From NCBI RefSeq assembly GCF_004320525.1, contig NZ_SIHX01000005.1, positions 186,001-250,000 on the forward strand: 64,000 nt of DNA, written 5' to 3'. The notes under the pieces were generated by a model that ran no database searches, was not told where the DNA came from, and saw only the letters and a list, made by a program, of their open reading frames with translations. Position numbers and translations under genes: made by a program. How positions within the stretch are numbered: the first letter of the stretch is position 1; each line of letters opens with the position of its first letter. Positions 50,914 through 59,772 of the stretch are shown one piece after another. This DNA comes from Arthrobacter sp. S39. GTDB lineage: Bacteria; Actinomycetota; Actinomycetes; Actinomycetales; Micrococcaceae.

Positions 50914-52122
50914 TCAGGCTCCTTCAGGGACAGTAACGGGGGTGGCGGACGCGGTGCCGGCGGTGGCAGCGGTGCTGTCTTCGAGGTGGATGGTCGAGCT
51001 TTTCGTGGCGCCGGATTCCTCGATGGCGTTCAGGATCCGCTGGACCTCCAGTCCGTCTTCGAACGACGGCGAAGGCTCGGTTCCGCCGTCGACCGCGAGC
51101 AGGAAGTCGCGGATTTCGTGCGTGAAGGTGTGTTCCCAGCCGATGATGTGGCCCTGCGGCCACCAGGCGTCCAGGTAGGGGTGTTCGGGTTCGCTGACCA
51201 GGATCCGGCGGTAGCCCTGTTCGCGGGCGGGGGCGGTGGCGTCCAGGAAGCGGAGTTCGTTCAGGTTTTCCAGGTCAAAGAGGATGGAGCCTTTGTCGCC
51301 GTAGATTTCCAGCTGCAGGGAGTTTTTCCGGCCGGTGGCCACCCGGGAGGCCTCCACCGAGGCGATTGCGCCGGAGGCGAGGGACAGCGTGGCCCAAGCG
51401 GCGTCGTCGACCGTGACGTCCTCCAGCCCCGAGGCGCCGGGGCGGCGGGTGGTGAAGGTGTGGGTCCGGCCGGAGACTTCGGTGACCTTGTCCCCGAGCA
51501 GGAACAGGACCTGGTCGATCGCGTGCGAGGCGATGTCCCCGAGGGCGCCGGATCCGGCGGTTTCCTTGGTCAGGCGCCAGGTCATCGGAGCGGTTTCGTC
51601 GGCCAGCCAGTCCTGCAGGTACGCGGCGCGGACCTGCCGGACGGTTCCCACCCGGCCTTCGGCGATGAGGTCCCTGGCCAGGGCGAGGGCCGGGACGCGG
51701 CGGTAGTTGAATCCCACCATCGACTGCACGCCCTTCGCCCGGGCCGTCACGGCAGCGGCCGTCATGGCTTCGGCCTCAGCCAGGGTGTTGGCCAGCGGCT
51801 TCTCCAGCAGCACGTGCTTGCCGGCTTCGAGGGCGGCGGTCGCGATCTCGGCGTGCATCCAGCCCGGCGCGCAAATATCCACGATGTGGATGTCGTCGCG
51901 CTCCAGGACGGTGCGCCAGTCCGTGGCGGTCTCGGCCCAGCCGTACTTCGCCGCGGCTTCCTTCACGCCGGCGGCGTTGCGGCCCACGAGGACCTTCTGC
52001 TCAAAGAGCGGCACGTCGAAGTAGGACGCCACGTTCCGCCACGCGTTGGAGTGGGCCTTGCCCATAAAGGCATAGCCGATCATGGCCACGCCCAGGGGGC
52101 GCCGGCTGTTTGTTGGGGTCAT
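50914..52122 (-). CDS. Gfo/Idh/MocA family dehydrogenase
   Basis: This 402-residue NAD(P)-dependent sugar dehydrogenase has the Rossmann motif VAMIGYAFMGKAHSNAW, the EKPLANT strand with the conserved Lys, and SGALGDIASHAIDQVLFLLG with the catalytic Asp and His. The first Gly motif reads GYAFMG in place of GxGxxG. It has the longer type of C-terminal domain. It is the third gene of the operon, 10 bases after the preceding stop codon, with AGGAA before the ATG. Confidence 0.92.
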   Translation of the reverse strand: MTPTNSRRPLGVAMIGYAFMGKAHSNAWRNVASYFDVPLFEQKVLVGRNAAGVKEAAAKYGWAETATDWRTVLERDDIHIVDICAPGWMHAEIATAALEAGKHVLLEKPLANTLAEAEAMTAAAVTARAKGVQSMVGFNYRRVPALALARDLIAEGRVGTVRQVRAAYLQDWLADETAPMTWRLTKETAGSGALGDIASHAIDQVLFLLGDKVTEVSGRTHTFTTRRPGASGLEDVTVDDAAWATLSLASGAIASVEASRVATGRKNSLQLEIYGDKGSILFDLENLNELRFLDATAPAREQGYRRILVSEPEHPYLDAWWPQGHIIGWEHTFTHEIRDFLLAVDGGTEPSPSFEDGLEVQRILNAIEESGATKSSTIHLEDSTAATAGTASATPVTVPEGA

Positions 52123-52132
52123 GGTTGTGTTC

Positions 52133-53251
52133 CTAGAGCGTGGCGGTTTCGGGTGCCCAGTCCTCGGGGAGGGCCGGGGACGCGGGGGCGGAGCTTGCGA
52201 CGTCCACGAACGTGCCGGAGTCCACGGACTCGGAGATCGAGACCATGCTGTCCAGGACGTGGTAGGCCAGGTTGCCGGTGGCGCGGTGCGGAACGTTGGC
52301 GCGGATGGAACGGGCCATGTCCAGGACGCCCATGCCGCGGCCGTTGGCCGGTCCGGTGGCGGGAATGGTGGTCCAGTCCTCGTCGCCTGCCCGCCAGAGC
52401 TTCAAGTCGCCGTCGAAATTGTTGGGGTCCGGCAGCGAGAGGGTGGCCTCGGTTCCGGTGATCTCCACGAAGCCCATCCGGGAGCGGGGGGACTCGAAGG
52501 AGAACACGCTGTGGGACGAGGCTCCGTTCTCGAACTGGGCCATCGCGGACACATGGGTGGGCACCTCGACGGTGAACTCCTCGCCGGCCTTGGGACCGGA
52601 GCCGATGACGCGGACCTCCTTGGCCTTGGAGCCGACGGCGGCGACCCTGCGGATGGAGCCGAAGGTCTGGACCAGTGCGGTGAGGTAGTACGGGCCCATG
52701 TCGAAGAGCGGGCCGGCCCCGTGCTGGAAGAGGAACGCGGGGTTGGGGTGCCAGGATTCCGGACCGGCGGTCTGGAATGTGGTCATGGCGGTCAGCGGCG
52801 TGCCGATGTCGCCGCGTTCGATGATCCGGCGGGCGGTCTGCAGGCCGGCGCCCAGGAAGGTGTCCGGTGCGGTGCCGAGCCGGATCCCGGCGGCGTCGGC
52901 GGTCTTGAGCAGGCCGAGCCCGGATTCGCGGTCCAGGGAGAAGGGCTTCTCGGTCCAAACGTGCTTGCCGGCGTTGACCGCGGCCGTGGCCACCTCCACG
53001 TGGGCGGCCGGGATGGTCAGGTTGACGATGATTTCGACGTCGGGATGGTTCAGTGCCGCGTCAACGCCGCCCCACTCCGCGATGCCGTATTCCTTGGCGC
53101 GGGCTTCGGCGGCTTCCTCGAAGAGGTCGGCGATGACGTGGACCTTGAGGTCCGGGAAGGTGGTGAGGTTGTCCAGGTACGCCTTCGAGATGTTGCCTGC
53201 GCCGATGACGGCGACGCCGACCGGGCCGGTGCCGGTGGTTGCCGGGCTCAT
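52133..53251 (-). CDS. Gfo/Idh/MocA family dehydrogenase
   Basis: This 372-residue dehydrogenase has GVAVIGAGNISKAYLDNL (GxGxxs), TEKPFSLD with the conserved Lys, and GAGPLFDMGPYYLTALVQTFG with the catalytic-site Asp. It is only distantly like the dehydrogenase that follows it, so the two probably act on different carbons or different sugars. It overlaps the preceding gene's stop codon by four bases (ATGA), which shows translational coupling. Confidence 0.92.
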   Translation of the reverse strand: MSPATTGTGPVGVAVIGAGNISKAYLDNLTTFPDLKVHVIADLFEEAAEARAKEYGIAEWGGVDAALNHPDVEIIVNLTIPAAHVEVATAAVNAGKHVWTEKPFSLDRESGLGLLKTADAAGIRLGTAPDTFLGAGLQTARRIIERGDIGTPLTAMTTFQTAGPESWHPNPAFLFQHGAGPLFDMGPYYLTALVQTFGSIRRVAAVGSKAKEVRVIGSGPKAGEEFTVEVPTHVSAMAQFENGASSHSVFSFESPRSRMGFVEITGTEATLSLPDPNNFDGDLKLWRAGDEDWTTIPATGPANGRGMGVLDMARSIRANVPHRATGNLAYHVLDSMVSISESVDSGTFVDVASSAPASPALPEDWAPETATL

Positions 53252-54009
53252 GCCTTGGCGCCTTCGGTTGCTGCTGCGGCGTCGGCTGCGTTCAGGTAGG
53301 CGAGGCTTTCTGCGATGCCTTCGAAAATATCCCCGGCGTAGTCGTCGAACTCGACTACTCCGACCTCGAGGGATTTCGCTGCGGCGACAACGTCCAGGAC
53401 CGCCACCTTGCCCTTGCCTGCCGGCAACTGGGCCTTGGTGTCCGTGTTCAGCGGGCCGTCCTTGATGTGGATGAGCTTCACCCGGTCCCCAAGCTTGGCG
53501 AGGATGTCCACGGGGTCCTGGCCGCCAACGGCCACCCAGTAGGTGTCCACCTCAAGGACGAGTTCGGGGTCGAGGAGGTCCGCGAAGTACTCCAGGGCGG
53601 TGCGGCCCTCGATGGTGGACTCCAGCTCCCAGGCGTGGTTGTGGTAGCCCACGCGGATGCCGTATTCGGCGCCCTTCTTGGCGGCAGCGTTGAGCGCGGC
53701 GGCGGTGGCCTGGATGTCCTCAGCGGACTGCCAGCGATCAGCCGCGATGAACGGGTCGATCACCGTGGTGATGCCAAGTTCCCTGGCCGCGGCGAAGATT
53801 TCGTCCTGGTCCTGGCTGAGCAGCGGGGCGTGTCCGGACGGCGCGGTCAGGCCGTTTTCCTTCAGCGCGGCGCCGAGCTCTTTGGCCGTGGCCACGAAGT
53901 TGTAGGGCTCCACCTGGGTGAAGCCGATGTCCGCGACCTTGCGGATGGTGCCGGGCAGATCTTCCTGGATGGCGTTGCGCAGGGTGTAGAGCTGGATCGA
54001 GTACGTCAT
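53248..54009 (-). CDS. TIM-barrel sugar phosphate isomerase/epimerase
   Basis: This 253-residue protein of the xylose isomerase-like fold shows YSIQLYTLRNAIQEDLPGTI, GFTQVEPYNF, GYHNHAWELE, VLEVDTYWVAVGG and LIHIKDGP. The Glu, Asp, His and Asp ligands for a metal are visible. It is the first gene of the four-gene operon; the ATG at 54009 has AGGAG six bases upstream, better than the ATG ten codons earlier. It resembles 3-keto-glucoside lyases or inosose isomerases. The divergent ROK gene probably controls it. Confidence 0.87.
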   Translation of the reverse strand: MTYSIQLYTLRNAIQEDLPGTIRKVADIGFTQVEPYNFVATAKELGAALKENGLTAPSGHAPLLSQDQDEIFAAARELGITTVIDPFIAADRWQSAEDIQATAAALNAAAKKGAEYGIRVGYHNHAWELESTIEGRTALEYFADLLDPELVLEVDTYWVAVGGQDPVDILAKLGDRVKLIHIKDGPLNTDTKAQLPAGKGKVAVLDVVAAAKSLEVGVVEFDDYAGDIFEGIAESLAYLNAADAAAATEGAKA

Positions 54010-54052
54010 GGGTTCTCCTGAGCTGAAGAGGGTTTCCACTAAAGCTAGAACT

Positions 54053-54078
54053 ACTTTTGACGAGCGTCAAGCAAAAGT
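54053..54078. promoter_or_regulatory. candidate ROK operator between divergent genes
   Basis: ACTTTTGACG-AG-CGTC-AAGC-AAAAGT is an inverted repeat with a perfect GACG/CGTC core (54059-54068) and an offset outer part. It lies 44 bases before the first gene of the sugar operon. Confidence 0.5.
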
Positions 54079-54143
54079 TGGATGTTGGTCGCCGATCTTT
54101 GTTCAGGGTGACAGGCAGAAGCGTGGTGTGTTATTCATAATCC

Positions 54144-55355
54144 ATGAGCCTCACCCCCGATAAGTCGCCCGCCAACCCTGACAGCGGTGGCGGCCTGGCG
54201 CGCGCCGGGGACCTGTTCCAGCTGCTGCGGGACGGCCAGGCGCGGACCCGCGCGGAACTGGCCCTGACAACCGGGCTGGCGCGTTCCACCGTCGCCGCCC
54301 GGATCGACGCCCTGATCGCGTCCGGCCTGGTGGGCGCAGCGGGGGAGGCTAACTCAAGTGGCGGCAGGCCGCCCTCGCGCTTTGCCTTCAACCCGGCCGC
54401 ACGCGCCGTCCTTGCTGTGGACGTCGGGGCCACCCACGTGATTGTTGCCGTGACTGATCTCAGCGGACGGGTCCTGGCGGAGCAGCGGCTTGCCCAGGAT
54501 GTGGCCGACGGCCCGGAGCCGGTGCTGGACAGTGTGGTGGAGGAGGGCCTCGCGCTGCTCGATCAGGCCGGCCGGGGGCCCCAGGATCTTGCCGGCGTGG
54601 GAATCGGCCTGCCCGGTCCGGTGGAACATGCCACCGGCAGGCCCGTGAAGCCCCCCATCATGCCGGGCTGGGACGGGTTTGACGTCGTCCGTTACGTACA
54701 GCGCGCCCTGCCGGTGCCGGTGCTGGTGGACAACGACGTCAACATCATGGCGCTGGGGGAGCGGACGGCACACTGGCCGGACCACCAGAATTTTCTGTTC
54801 ATCAAGGTTGCCACCGGCATCGGCTCAGGGATCATCAGCAACGGGGAGCTGCAGCGCGGCGCCAACGGGACGGCGGGCGACCTCGGCCACGTCCGGGTTC
54901 CACGCGGCGATGACGTGCTGTGCCGCTGCGGGAACTACGGCTGCCTCGAAGCGCTCGCCTCCGGGCCGGCTATCGCCGCGGAACTAACGCGCCAGGGAGT
55001 GCCGGCCACGAAGGGCAGCGACGTGCTGCGGCTGGTGGCCGGCGGAAACGTGCAGGCTGTCCAGGCCCTCCGCCAGGCCGGACGGGACGTGGGCGATGTG
55101 CTGGCCACCGTGGTGAACCTGCTCAACCCGTCAGTCATCGTCATCGGCGGAAGCCTGGGCCAGGCAGGCGAACACCTGATGGCAGGTGTCCGTGAGGTCG
55201 TGTACCGGCGGTCCCTTCCGCTGGCCACCTCACACCTGCGGATAGCGCTGTCGGTGGCCGGTGACCAGGCCGCCATCCTCGGCGCCAGCCAGCTGGTCAC
55301 CCAGTATGTGCTGTCCCCGGCAGCCATTGAGGCCACTCTCCAGGCCGCCGGCTAG
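54144..55355 (+). CDS. ROK family transcriptional regulator
   Basis: This 403-residue protein has an N-terminal winged HTH (LLRDGQARTRAELALTTGLARSTVAARIDALI) and a ROK kinase-like domain: VDVGATHVIVAV, GIGLPGPVEHATG, DNDVNIMALGE, GDLGHVRV and the zinc motif CRCGNYGCLE. As in XylR and NagC it probably represses the divergent sugar operon until a sugar binds. The usual GH following GE/DLGH is kept. The ATG lies very near TATTCA/CATAAT, so the leader is short or absent. Confidence 0.92.
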   Translation: MSLTPDKSPANPDSGGGLARAGDLFQLLRDGQARTRAELALTTGLARSTVAARIDALIASGLVGAAGEANSSGGRPPSRFAFNPAARAVLAVDVGATHVIVAVTDLSGRVLAEQRLAQDVADGPEPVLDSVVEEGLALLDQAGRGPQDLAGVGIGLPGPVEHATGRPVKPPIMPGWDGFDVVRYVQRALPVPVLVDNDVNIMALGERTAHWPDHQNFLFIKVATGIGSGIISNGELQRGANGTAGDLGHVRVPRGDDVLCRCGNYGCLEALASGPAIAAELTRQGVPATKGSDVLRLVAGGNVQAVQALRQAGRDVGDVLATVVNLLNPSVIVIGGSLGQAGEHLMAGVREVVYRRSLPLATSHLRIALSVAGDQAAILGASQLVTQYVLSPAAIEATLQAAG

Positions 55356-55377
55356 TTCCTTAGGGGGTGGCAGGCAC

Positions 55378-56337
55378 TTAAGGGGTGATCACCCGGACGG
55401 GCGCTCCGGCCAGCCATGCCCTGACGTCCTCGACCGCTCCGCCGTAGAACTGCCGGTAGCTTTCGGCCGTCACGTAGCCCAGGTGCGGGGACAGCACGGT
55501 GTTTGGCGCGGTCAGCAGAGGGTGGCCAGCGGGGAGCGGCTCATGGTCGAAGACGTCCAGGGCAGCCCCGCGGATCCACCCCTCGGCCAGTGCTCGGACC
55601 AGCGCGTCCTGGTCAACCAGCGGCCCACGGGCGGTGTTCACCAGGATGCCTTCGGGGCCAAGGAGCCGCAGCTCGGGTTCGCCCACTATTCCCTCGGAAC
55701 GGGGAGACAGCCGCAGATGGAGGGTGGCGACGTCGGAATTCCTGAAAAGCTCCTCCTTGCTGACCTTCCGGACACCGGCCTCGGCGGCGGCCTCAGCGGT
55801 GAGGTTCTGGCTCCAGGCGAGCACCTCCATCCCAAAGGCCTGGCCGTAGGTGGCAATCCTGCGGCCGATCTTGCCGAGCCCCACAATGCCCAGGGTCTTG
55901 CCGGCGAGTTCAAATCCCACCGTGGTCTGCCACGTGCCTGCCCGCAGCGAGTTTTCCTCGGCGGGGATGTGGCGGGCGGCGGCAAGGAGCAGTGCCCAGG
56001 TCAATTCCGGTGCCGCGGCAGGGGACCCGGCCGTGCCGCAGACGGTGATGCCCAGTTCGGCGGCAGCACCGACGTCGATGGACGCGTTCGCCATGCCGGT
56101 GGTGACCAGCAGTTTCAGGGCGGGCAGCCTTTCCAGCACCGAACGCGGAAACGGAGTCCGCTCCCGCATGGCGATGACGATCCCGACGCCGGCGAGGGCA
56201 GCCACCAGGGCGTCTTCGCCGGTGAACGGTTCACGGAAGGCCGTGACGGAGACGCCGTCGTCCGCGAGCGCGGCCCAGTCGGCGAAGCCGTGGGCCACAC
56301 CCTGGTAGTCGTCCAGGATGGCAAGCCGGTGCTGCAT
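55378..56337 (-). CDS. D-isomer-specific 2-hydroxyacid dehydrogenase
   Basis: This 319-residue enzyme has the NAD motif GIVGLGKIGRRIATYG (GxGxxG), LHLRLSPRSEGIVG, the catalytic Arg in NTARGPLVDQDAL and the catalytic His in LSPHLGYVT, with Glu in the DVFDHEPLP segment. It reduces a 2-keto acid or oxidises a D-2-hydroxyacid. The frame is open far upstream, but the ATG at 56337 has GAAGG eight bases before it and the family begins at once. The gene is divergent from the MFS gene. Confidence 0.93.
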   Translation of the reverse strand: MQHRLAILDDYQGVAHGFADWAALADDGVSVTAFREPFTGEDALVAALAGVGIVIAMRERTPFPRSVLERLPALKLLVTTGMANASIDVGAAAELGITVCGTAGSPAAAPELTWALLLAAARHIPAEENSLRAGTWQTTVGFELAGKTLGIVGLGKIGRRIATYGQAFGMEVLAWSQNLTAEAAAEAGVRKVSKEELFRNSDVATLHLRLSPRSEGIVGEPELRLLGPEGILVNTARGPLVDQDALVRALAEGWIRGAALDVFDHEPLPAGHPLLTAPNTVLSPHLGYVTAESYRQFYGGAVEDVRAWLAGAPVRVITP

Positions 56338-56448
56338 GTCTGTTACCTTCGTCCCATTCTTGGCGCGTTCCCCTCGGGGGCTAGGGCCTATCGTAGCTTT
56401 GGCGCTTCCGGCAGCGGTCGACCGGGGCGCGCGGCGTGATAGCAATGG

Positions 56449-56465
56449 AAGTGATGAAATCACTT
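56449..56465. promoter_or_regulatory. palindromic operator candidate before the MFS gene
   Basis: AAGTGAT-GAA-ATCACTT is a perfect seven-base inverted repeat, 20 bases before the MFS start. No regulator of a matching kind is next to it. Confidence 0.5.
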
Positions 56466-56485
56466 TTAATGCCAACGGGCGCCCC

Positions 56486-57682
56486 ATGAGCGGCCGGCTT
56501 TTGGCCAAGGTTCCGGGCGCGTGGATCCTGCTTGCCTGCATCGGCCTGCTCGCGCTCAACCTGCGTGGTCCGTTTGTGGCGGTGGCCCCCGTTGTCGACA
56601 TCATGCAGGCTGACCTGGGATTCTCCCCGGTGGTGCTGGGGCTCCTGACCAGCATCCCGGTGCTCTGCTTCTCGCTGTCTGCGCCGCTGGCATCCATGGC
56701 TGCGCGCCGGCTCGGGGCGGAGTTCGCCGTCACGCTCACCATTCTTGGTGTTTTCGCCGGGGTGGTTGTCCGCTCGGCCGGTGGGCCTGCCCTGGTGGTG
56801 GCGGGCACGGTCCTGATCGGTCTCGCGATCACGGTGGGAAACATCGCCGTTCCGCTGATCATCCGGCGCGACTTTTCACCGCTGCGCCAGGGGACCGCCA
56901 TGGGCGTGTACACCGCTGCGCTGAATATCGGTTCCTTCCTGACCTCCGTGGTCACCGCGCCGCTGGCCGAGCTGGCCGGCTGGCGGACGGCGCTCGCGGC
57001 CGTGGGAATCCTGGCCGTGGCGGCGATCGCCTTCTGGACCGCCGCCGTCGGGGTCCGCAGCGCCTTTGTGCCGACAAACGTGGAAGTGGCGGGCGGCCAG
57101 GAGCGGCCCGCAGTCAAGGGCTCCGGCTGGATCACCGCGGGGCTCACGGCCGGATTCGCAGGCCAGGCCTTCTCCTACTACGCCGTGACCGCCTGGCTTC
57201 CGAGTTACCTTAACGACGAACTGGGCATGTCCGCCTCGGCGGCCGGCGCCGGTTCGTCCATCTTCCAGATCCTCGCCATTGTGGGCGGCCTGGGCGTCCC
57301 GTTCGCTGCCAAATACTCCAGTACGACGGCGGTGGCGGTCACCCTGGGCGTGCTGTGGACGGCCGTGCCGGCCGGGCTGCTGCTGGCGCCGGGCCTGTGG
57401 TGGCTGTGGTCCGTGTGCGGCGGCATCGCCCAGGGCGGAGGGATCACGCTGATCTTCATCGCCATTATCAAGCTGGCCCGGGACCAGGCGTCCGCGGGAC
57501 GGATGTCCGCCATCGTCCAGGGCGTGGGTTACTGCTTCGCGGCGGTGGCCCCGCCGCTGGTGGGATTTGTGCACGACACGTCGGATTCCTGGACCCCGGC
57601 GCTGCTGGTGGTCCTGGCATCAGTCCTGACGTTCTTCCTGAGCACAACCCTCGCCGTGCGGCTGGTACCGAAGGGCCGCTGA
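56486..57682 (+). CDS. MFS transporter, CynX/NimT-like
   Basis: This 398-residue protein has twelve hydrophobic segments. It carries NLRGPFVAVAPVV in the first helix, typical of the CynX/NimT group, and the RRLGAEF and IRRDFSPLRQGTAMG motifs in the loops. Known members export cyanate or nitroimidazoles, but the substrate here is open. The ATG at 56486 is the first standard start after the operator-like palindrome; the frame is open upstream without sequence like the family. Confidence 0.88.
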   Translation: MSGRLLAKVPGAWILLACIGLLALNLRGPFVAVAPVVDIMQADLGFSPVVLGLLTSIPVLCFSLSAPLASMAARRLGAEFAVTLTILGVFAGVVVRSAGGPALVVAGTVLIGLAITVGNIAVPLIIRRDFSPLRQGTAMGVYTAALNIGSFLTSVVTAPLAELAGWRTALAAVGILAVAAIAFWTAAVGVRSAFVPTNVEVAGGQERPAVKGSGWITAGLTAGFAGQAFSYYAVTAWLPSYLNDELGMSASAAGAGSSIFQILAIVGGLGVPFAAKYSSTTAVAVTLGVLWTAVPAGLLLAPGLWWLWSVCGGIAQGGGITLIFIAIIKLARDQASAGRMSAIVQGVGYCFAAVAPPLVGFVHDTSDSWTPALLVVLASVLTFFLSTTLAVRLVPKGR

Positions 57683-57745
57683 GGCGACGTCCCGCCGTCG
57701 TCGTCCGTTTTCTCCTGTCTGCCCCCACCCGCCGCCAATCTCCGG

Positions 57746-57807
57746 CGCGAACGTACAGTTGAGGCCCTGAAATCCTTCGATTTTGGGGCCTCAACTGTAC
57801 GTTCGCG
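57746..57807. repeat. palindromic repeat family B, copy 2
   Basis: Arms 57746-57767 and 57786-57807 pair perfectly over 22 bases. The inner loop can pair further (TGAAATC with GATTTTG). The arm GCGAACGTACAGTTGAGG differs from copy B1 at one base in the core, and the opposite arm carries the matching change. It lies between the convergent MFS and aceB genes. Confidence 0.85.
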
Positions 57808-57897
57808 TCGTATGGAGGGTGTTCCGTCGCCGGGCCGGCCCCCGGATTTCGGGGTTCCTGTTGCGAAGGGTGTGCCTGCCCGGCGGACGGAAATCGG

Positions 57898-59550
57898 TTA
57901 CGCCGCCGCGAGTTCCTCCTCGGTGGCCTTTTCGCGGGCCTCCGTCAGGTACCTGGCGTAGGCGGGGAGGGTCAGGAAGGACGGGAAGTCCTGGGCCAGG
58001 GTGACTTCTTCGAAGATGTCGCGGGCGTCGTCGAAGCGGTCGCCGTCAAAGCGTTCCAGGCGTGCGAATTCTTCGTCGAGGAGTTCCTCGATCCAGTGGT
58101 GGGTGATGATTTCGCCGTGGTCGGTGATGGCCCGGGCGTACATCCACTGCCAGATCTGGGAGCGGGAGATTTCGGCGGTGGCGGCGTCTTCCATGAGGTT
58201 GTGGATGGCGACGGCGCCGTTGCCGCGGAGCCAGGACTCGATGTAGCGGATCCCGACTTCGATGTTGTTCCGGATGCCCTGTTCGGTGATGGTCCCTTCC
58301 GTGGCGGCCACGTTGATCAGTGCCCGGTCATCCGGCGTGACGTCCTCGCGGAGCTTCTCGAGCTGGTTGGGGCGGTCGCCGAGGATGGTGTCGAACACCT
58401 CGCGGCATACCGGCACGAGGTCCGGGTGGGCCACCCAGGAGCCGTCGAAGCCGTCGTTGGCTTCACGGGTCTTGTCCGCACGGACTTTCTCGAAGGCGTT
58501 GGTGTTGGCAGCCTCGTCCTTGCGGTTGGGCACGGCTGCGGCCATCCCGCCGATGGCCATGGCGCCGCGCTTGTGGCAGGCACGGACCAGCTGTTCGGTG
58601 TAGGCGCGCATGAACGGCTGCGTCATGGTCACCTGGGCGCGGTCCGGCAGGACGAACCGGGGCCCGCGGGTGCGGAAGTTCTTGATCAGGGAGAAGATGT
58701 AGTCCCAGCGGCCGGCGTTCAGGCCCGAAGCGTGATCGCGCAGCTCGTAGAGGATCTCCTCCATTTCGAAGGCCGCGGTGATGGTTTCGATCAGCACGGT
58801 GGCTCGGATGGTGCCCTGCGGGATGCCGAGCAGGTCCTGGGCGAGGATGAAGATGTCGTTCCAGAGCCGGGCTTCGCGGTGGTTTTCGATCTTGGGCAGG
58901 TAGAAGTACGGGCCTTTGCCCTGGGCCAGGAGGCGGCGGGCGTTGTGGAAGAAGAACAGGCCGAAGTCCACGATGCCGCCGGCCACGGGGGTCCCGTCGA
59001 TGAGCATGTGCTTCTCGGGCAGGTGCCAGCCGCGGGGGCGGACCACGATGGTGGGCAGTTCCGCGGCTGGGCGGAGCCGGTATTCCTTGCCCTCTTCGGT
59101 GGTGAAGTCGATCCGGCGCTCCAGCGCATCGGTCAGGTTCAGCTGGCCTTTGATCACGTTCCGCCATGTCGGGGTGGAGGAGTCCTCCATGTCCGCGAGC
59201 CAGACCTTCGCGCCGGAGTTCAGGGCGTTGATGGTCATTTTCTTGTCCACCGGCCCGGTGATCTCCACCCGCCGGTCCTCCAGGCCCGGCGCCGGGGGAG
59301 CGACCCGCCACGACGGGTCATTGCGGATGTCCTCGGTCTCCCGCAGGAACCGCGGATCCTGGCCGCCGGCAATGTCAGCCCGCCGGGTCCGGCGTGCCTG
59401 CAGCAGCTCCTGCCGCCGCTCGGCGGTGGCCCGGTGCAGTTTGGCCACGAACTCCAAAGCATCCGGAGTCAGAACCTCGTTCTGCCGGCAAATAGGCTGC
59501 GCGGTCAACGTAATGCCATTGATAGTGAAGTTGTCAGTGAAGCTGTTCAT
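57898..59550 (-). CDS. aceB: malate synthase A
   Basis: This 550-residue enzyme condenses glyoxylate with acetyl-CoA to malate, the second step of the glyoxylate shunt. Motifs are [69 protein letters not shown] with the Mg-binding Glu, [22 protein letters not shown] and [10 protein letters not shown]. It has the size of the A isoform. GGAG lies seven bases before the ATG at 59550. A 222-base gap with a hairpin divides it from aceA upstream on the same strand. Confidence 0.97.
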   Translation of the reverse strand: MNSFTDNFTINGITLTAQPICRQNEVLTPDALEFVAKLHRATAERRQELLQARRTRRADIAGGQDPRFLRETEDIRNDPSWRVAPPAPGLEDRRVEITGPVDKKMTINALNSGAKVWLADMEDSSTPTWRNVIKGQLNLTDALERRIDFTTEEGKEYRLRPAAELPTIVVRPRGWHLPEKHMLIDGTPVAGGIVDFGLFFFHNARRLLAQGKGPYFYLPKIENHREARLWNDIFILAQDLLGIPQGTIRATVLIETITAAFEMEEILYELRDHASGLNAGRWDYIFSLIKNFRTRGPRFVLPDRAQVTMTQPFMRAYTEQLVRACHKRGAMAIGGMAAAVPNRKDEAANTNAFEKVRADKTREANDGFDGSWVAHPDLVPVCREVFDTILGDRPNQLEKLREDVTPDDRALINVAATEGTITEQGIRNNIEVGIRYIESWLRGNGAVAIHNLMEDAATAEISRSQIWQWMYARAITDHGEIITHHWIEELLDEEFARLERFDGDRFDDARDIFEEVTLAQDFPSFLTLPAYARYLTEAREKATEEELAAA

Positions 59551-59665
59551 CTCAGTCTCCTTAAAGACGAAAGGGAAGTTCGACGGCGGCTGCCGGGCAT
59601 TAGGTGAGATACGCACGAGGCCGAAAGGAGCCGGTAACGCGGCAGCCTGCGTAAAAGGGGCCCTG

Positions 59666-59707
59666 TGCCCGCCCCCGACCGAGTTCTACGAGGTCATGGG
59701 GCGGGCA
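59666..59707 (-). terminator. hairpin between aceA and aceB
   Basis: TGCCCGCCCC (59666-59675) pairs with GGGGCGGGCA (59698-59707) around a 22-base loop, about 65 bases after the aceA stop codon. It could reduce readthrough from aceA into aceB. The remaining part of the gap shows no gene and only a weak -10 (TATCTC). Confidence 0.5.
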
Positions 59708-59772
59708 TGGGGAATAGCAGGCAGAGCGATGCCGGTCCGAAGGCCGGACGCAAGCGCCGCCGTCGGAAGTTG

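Noticed and set aside
58096..59607. Plus-strand open frame (503 codons) opposite aceB
   Set aside because: It is a shadow of malate synthase in high-GC sequence; the true gene has all catalytic motifs.
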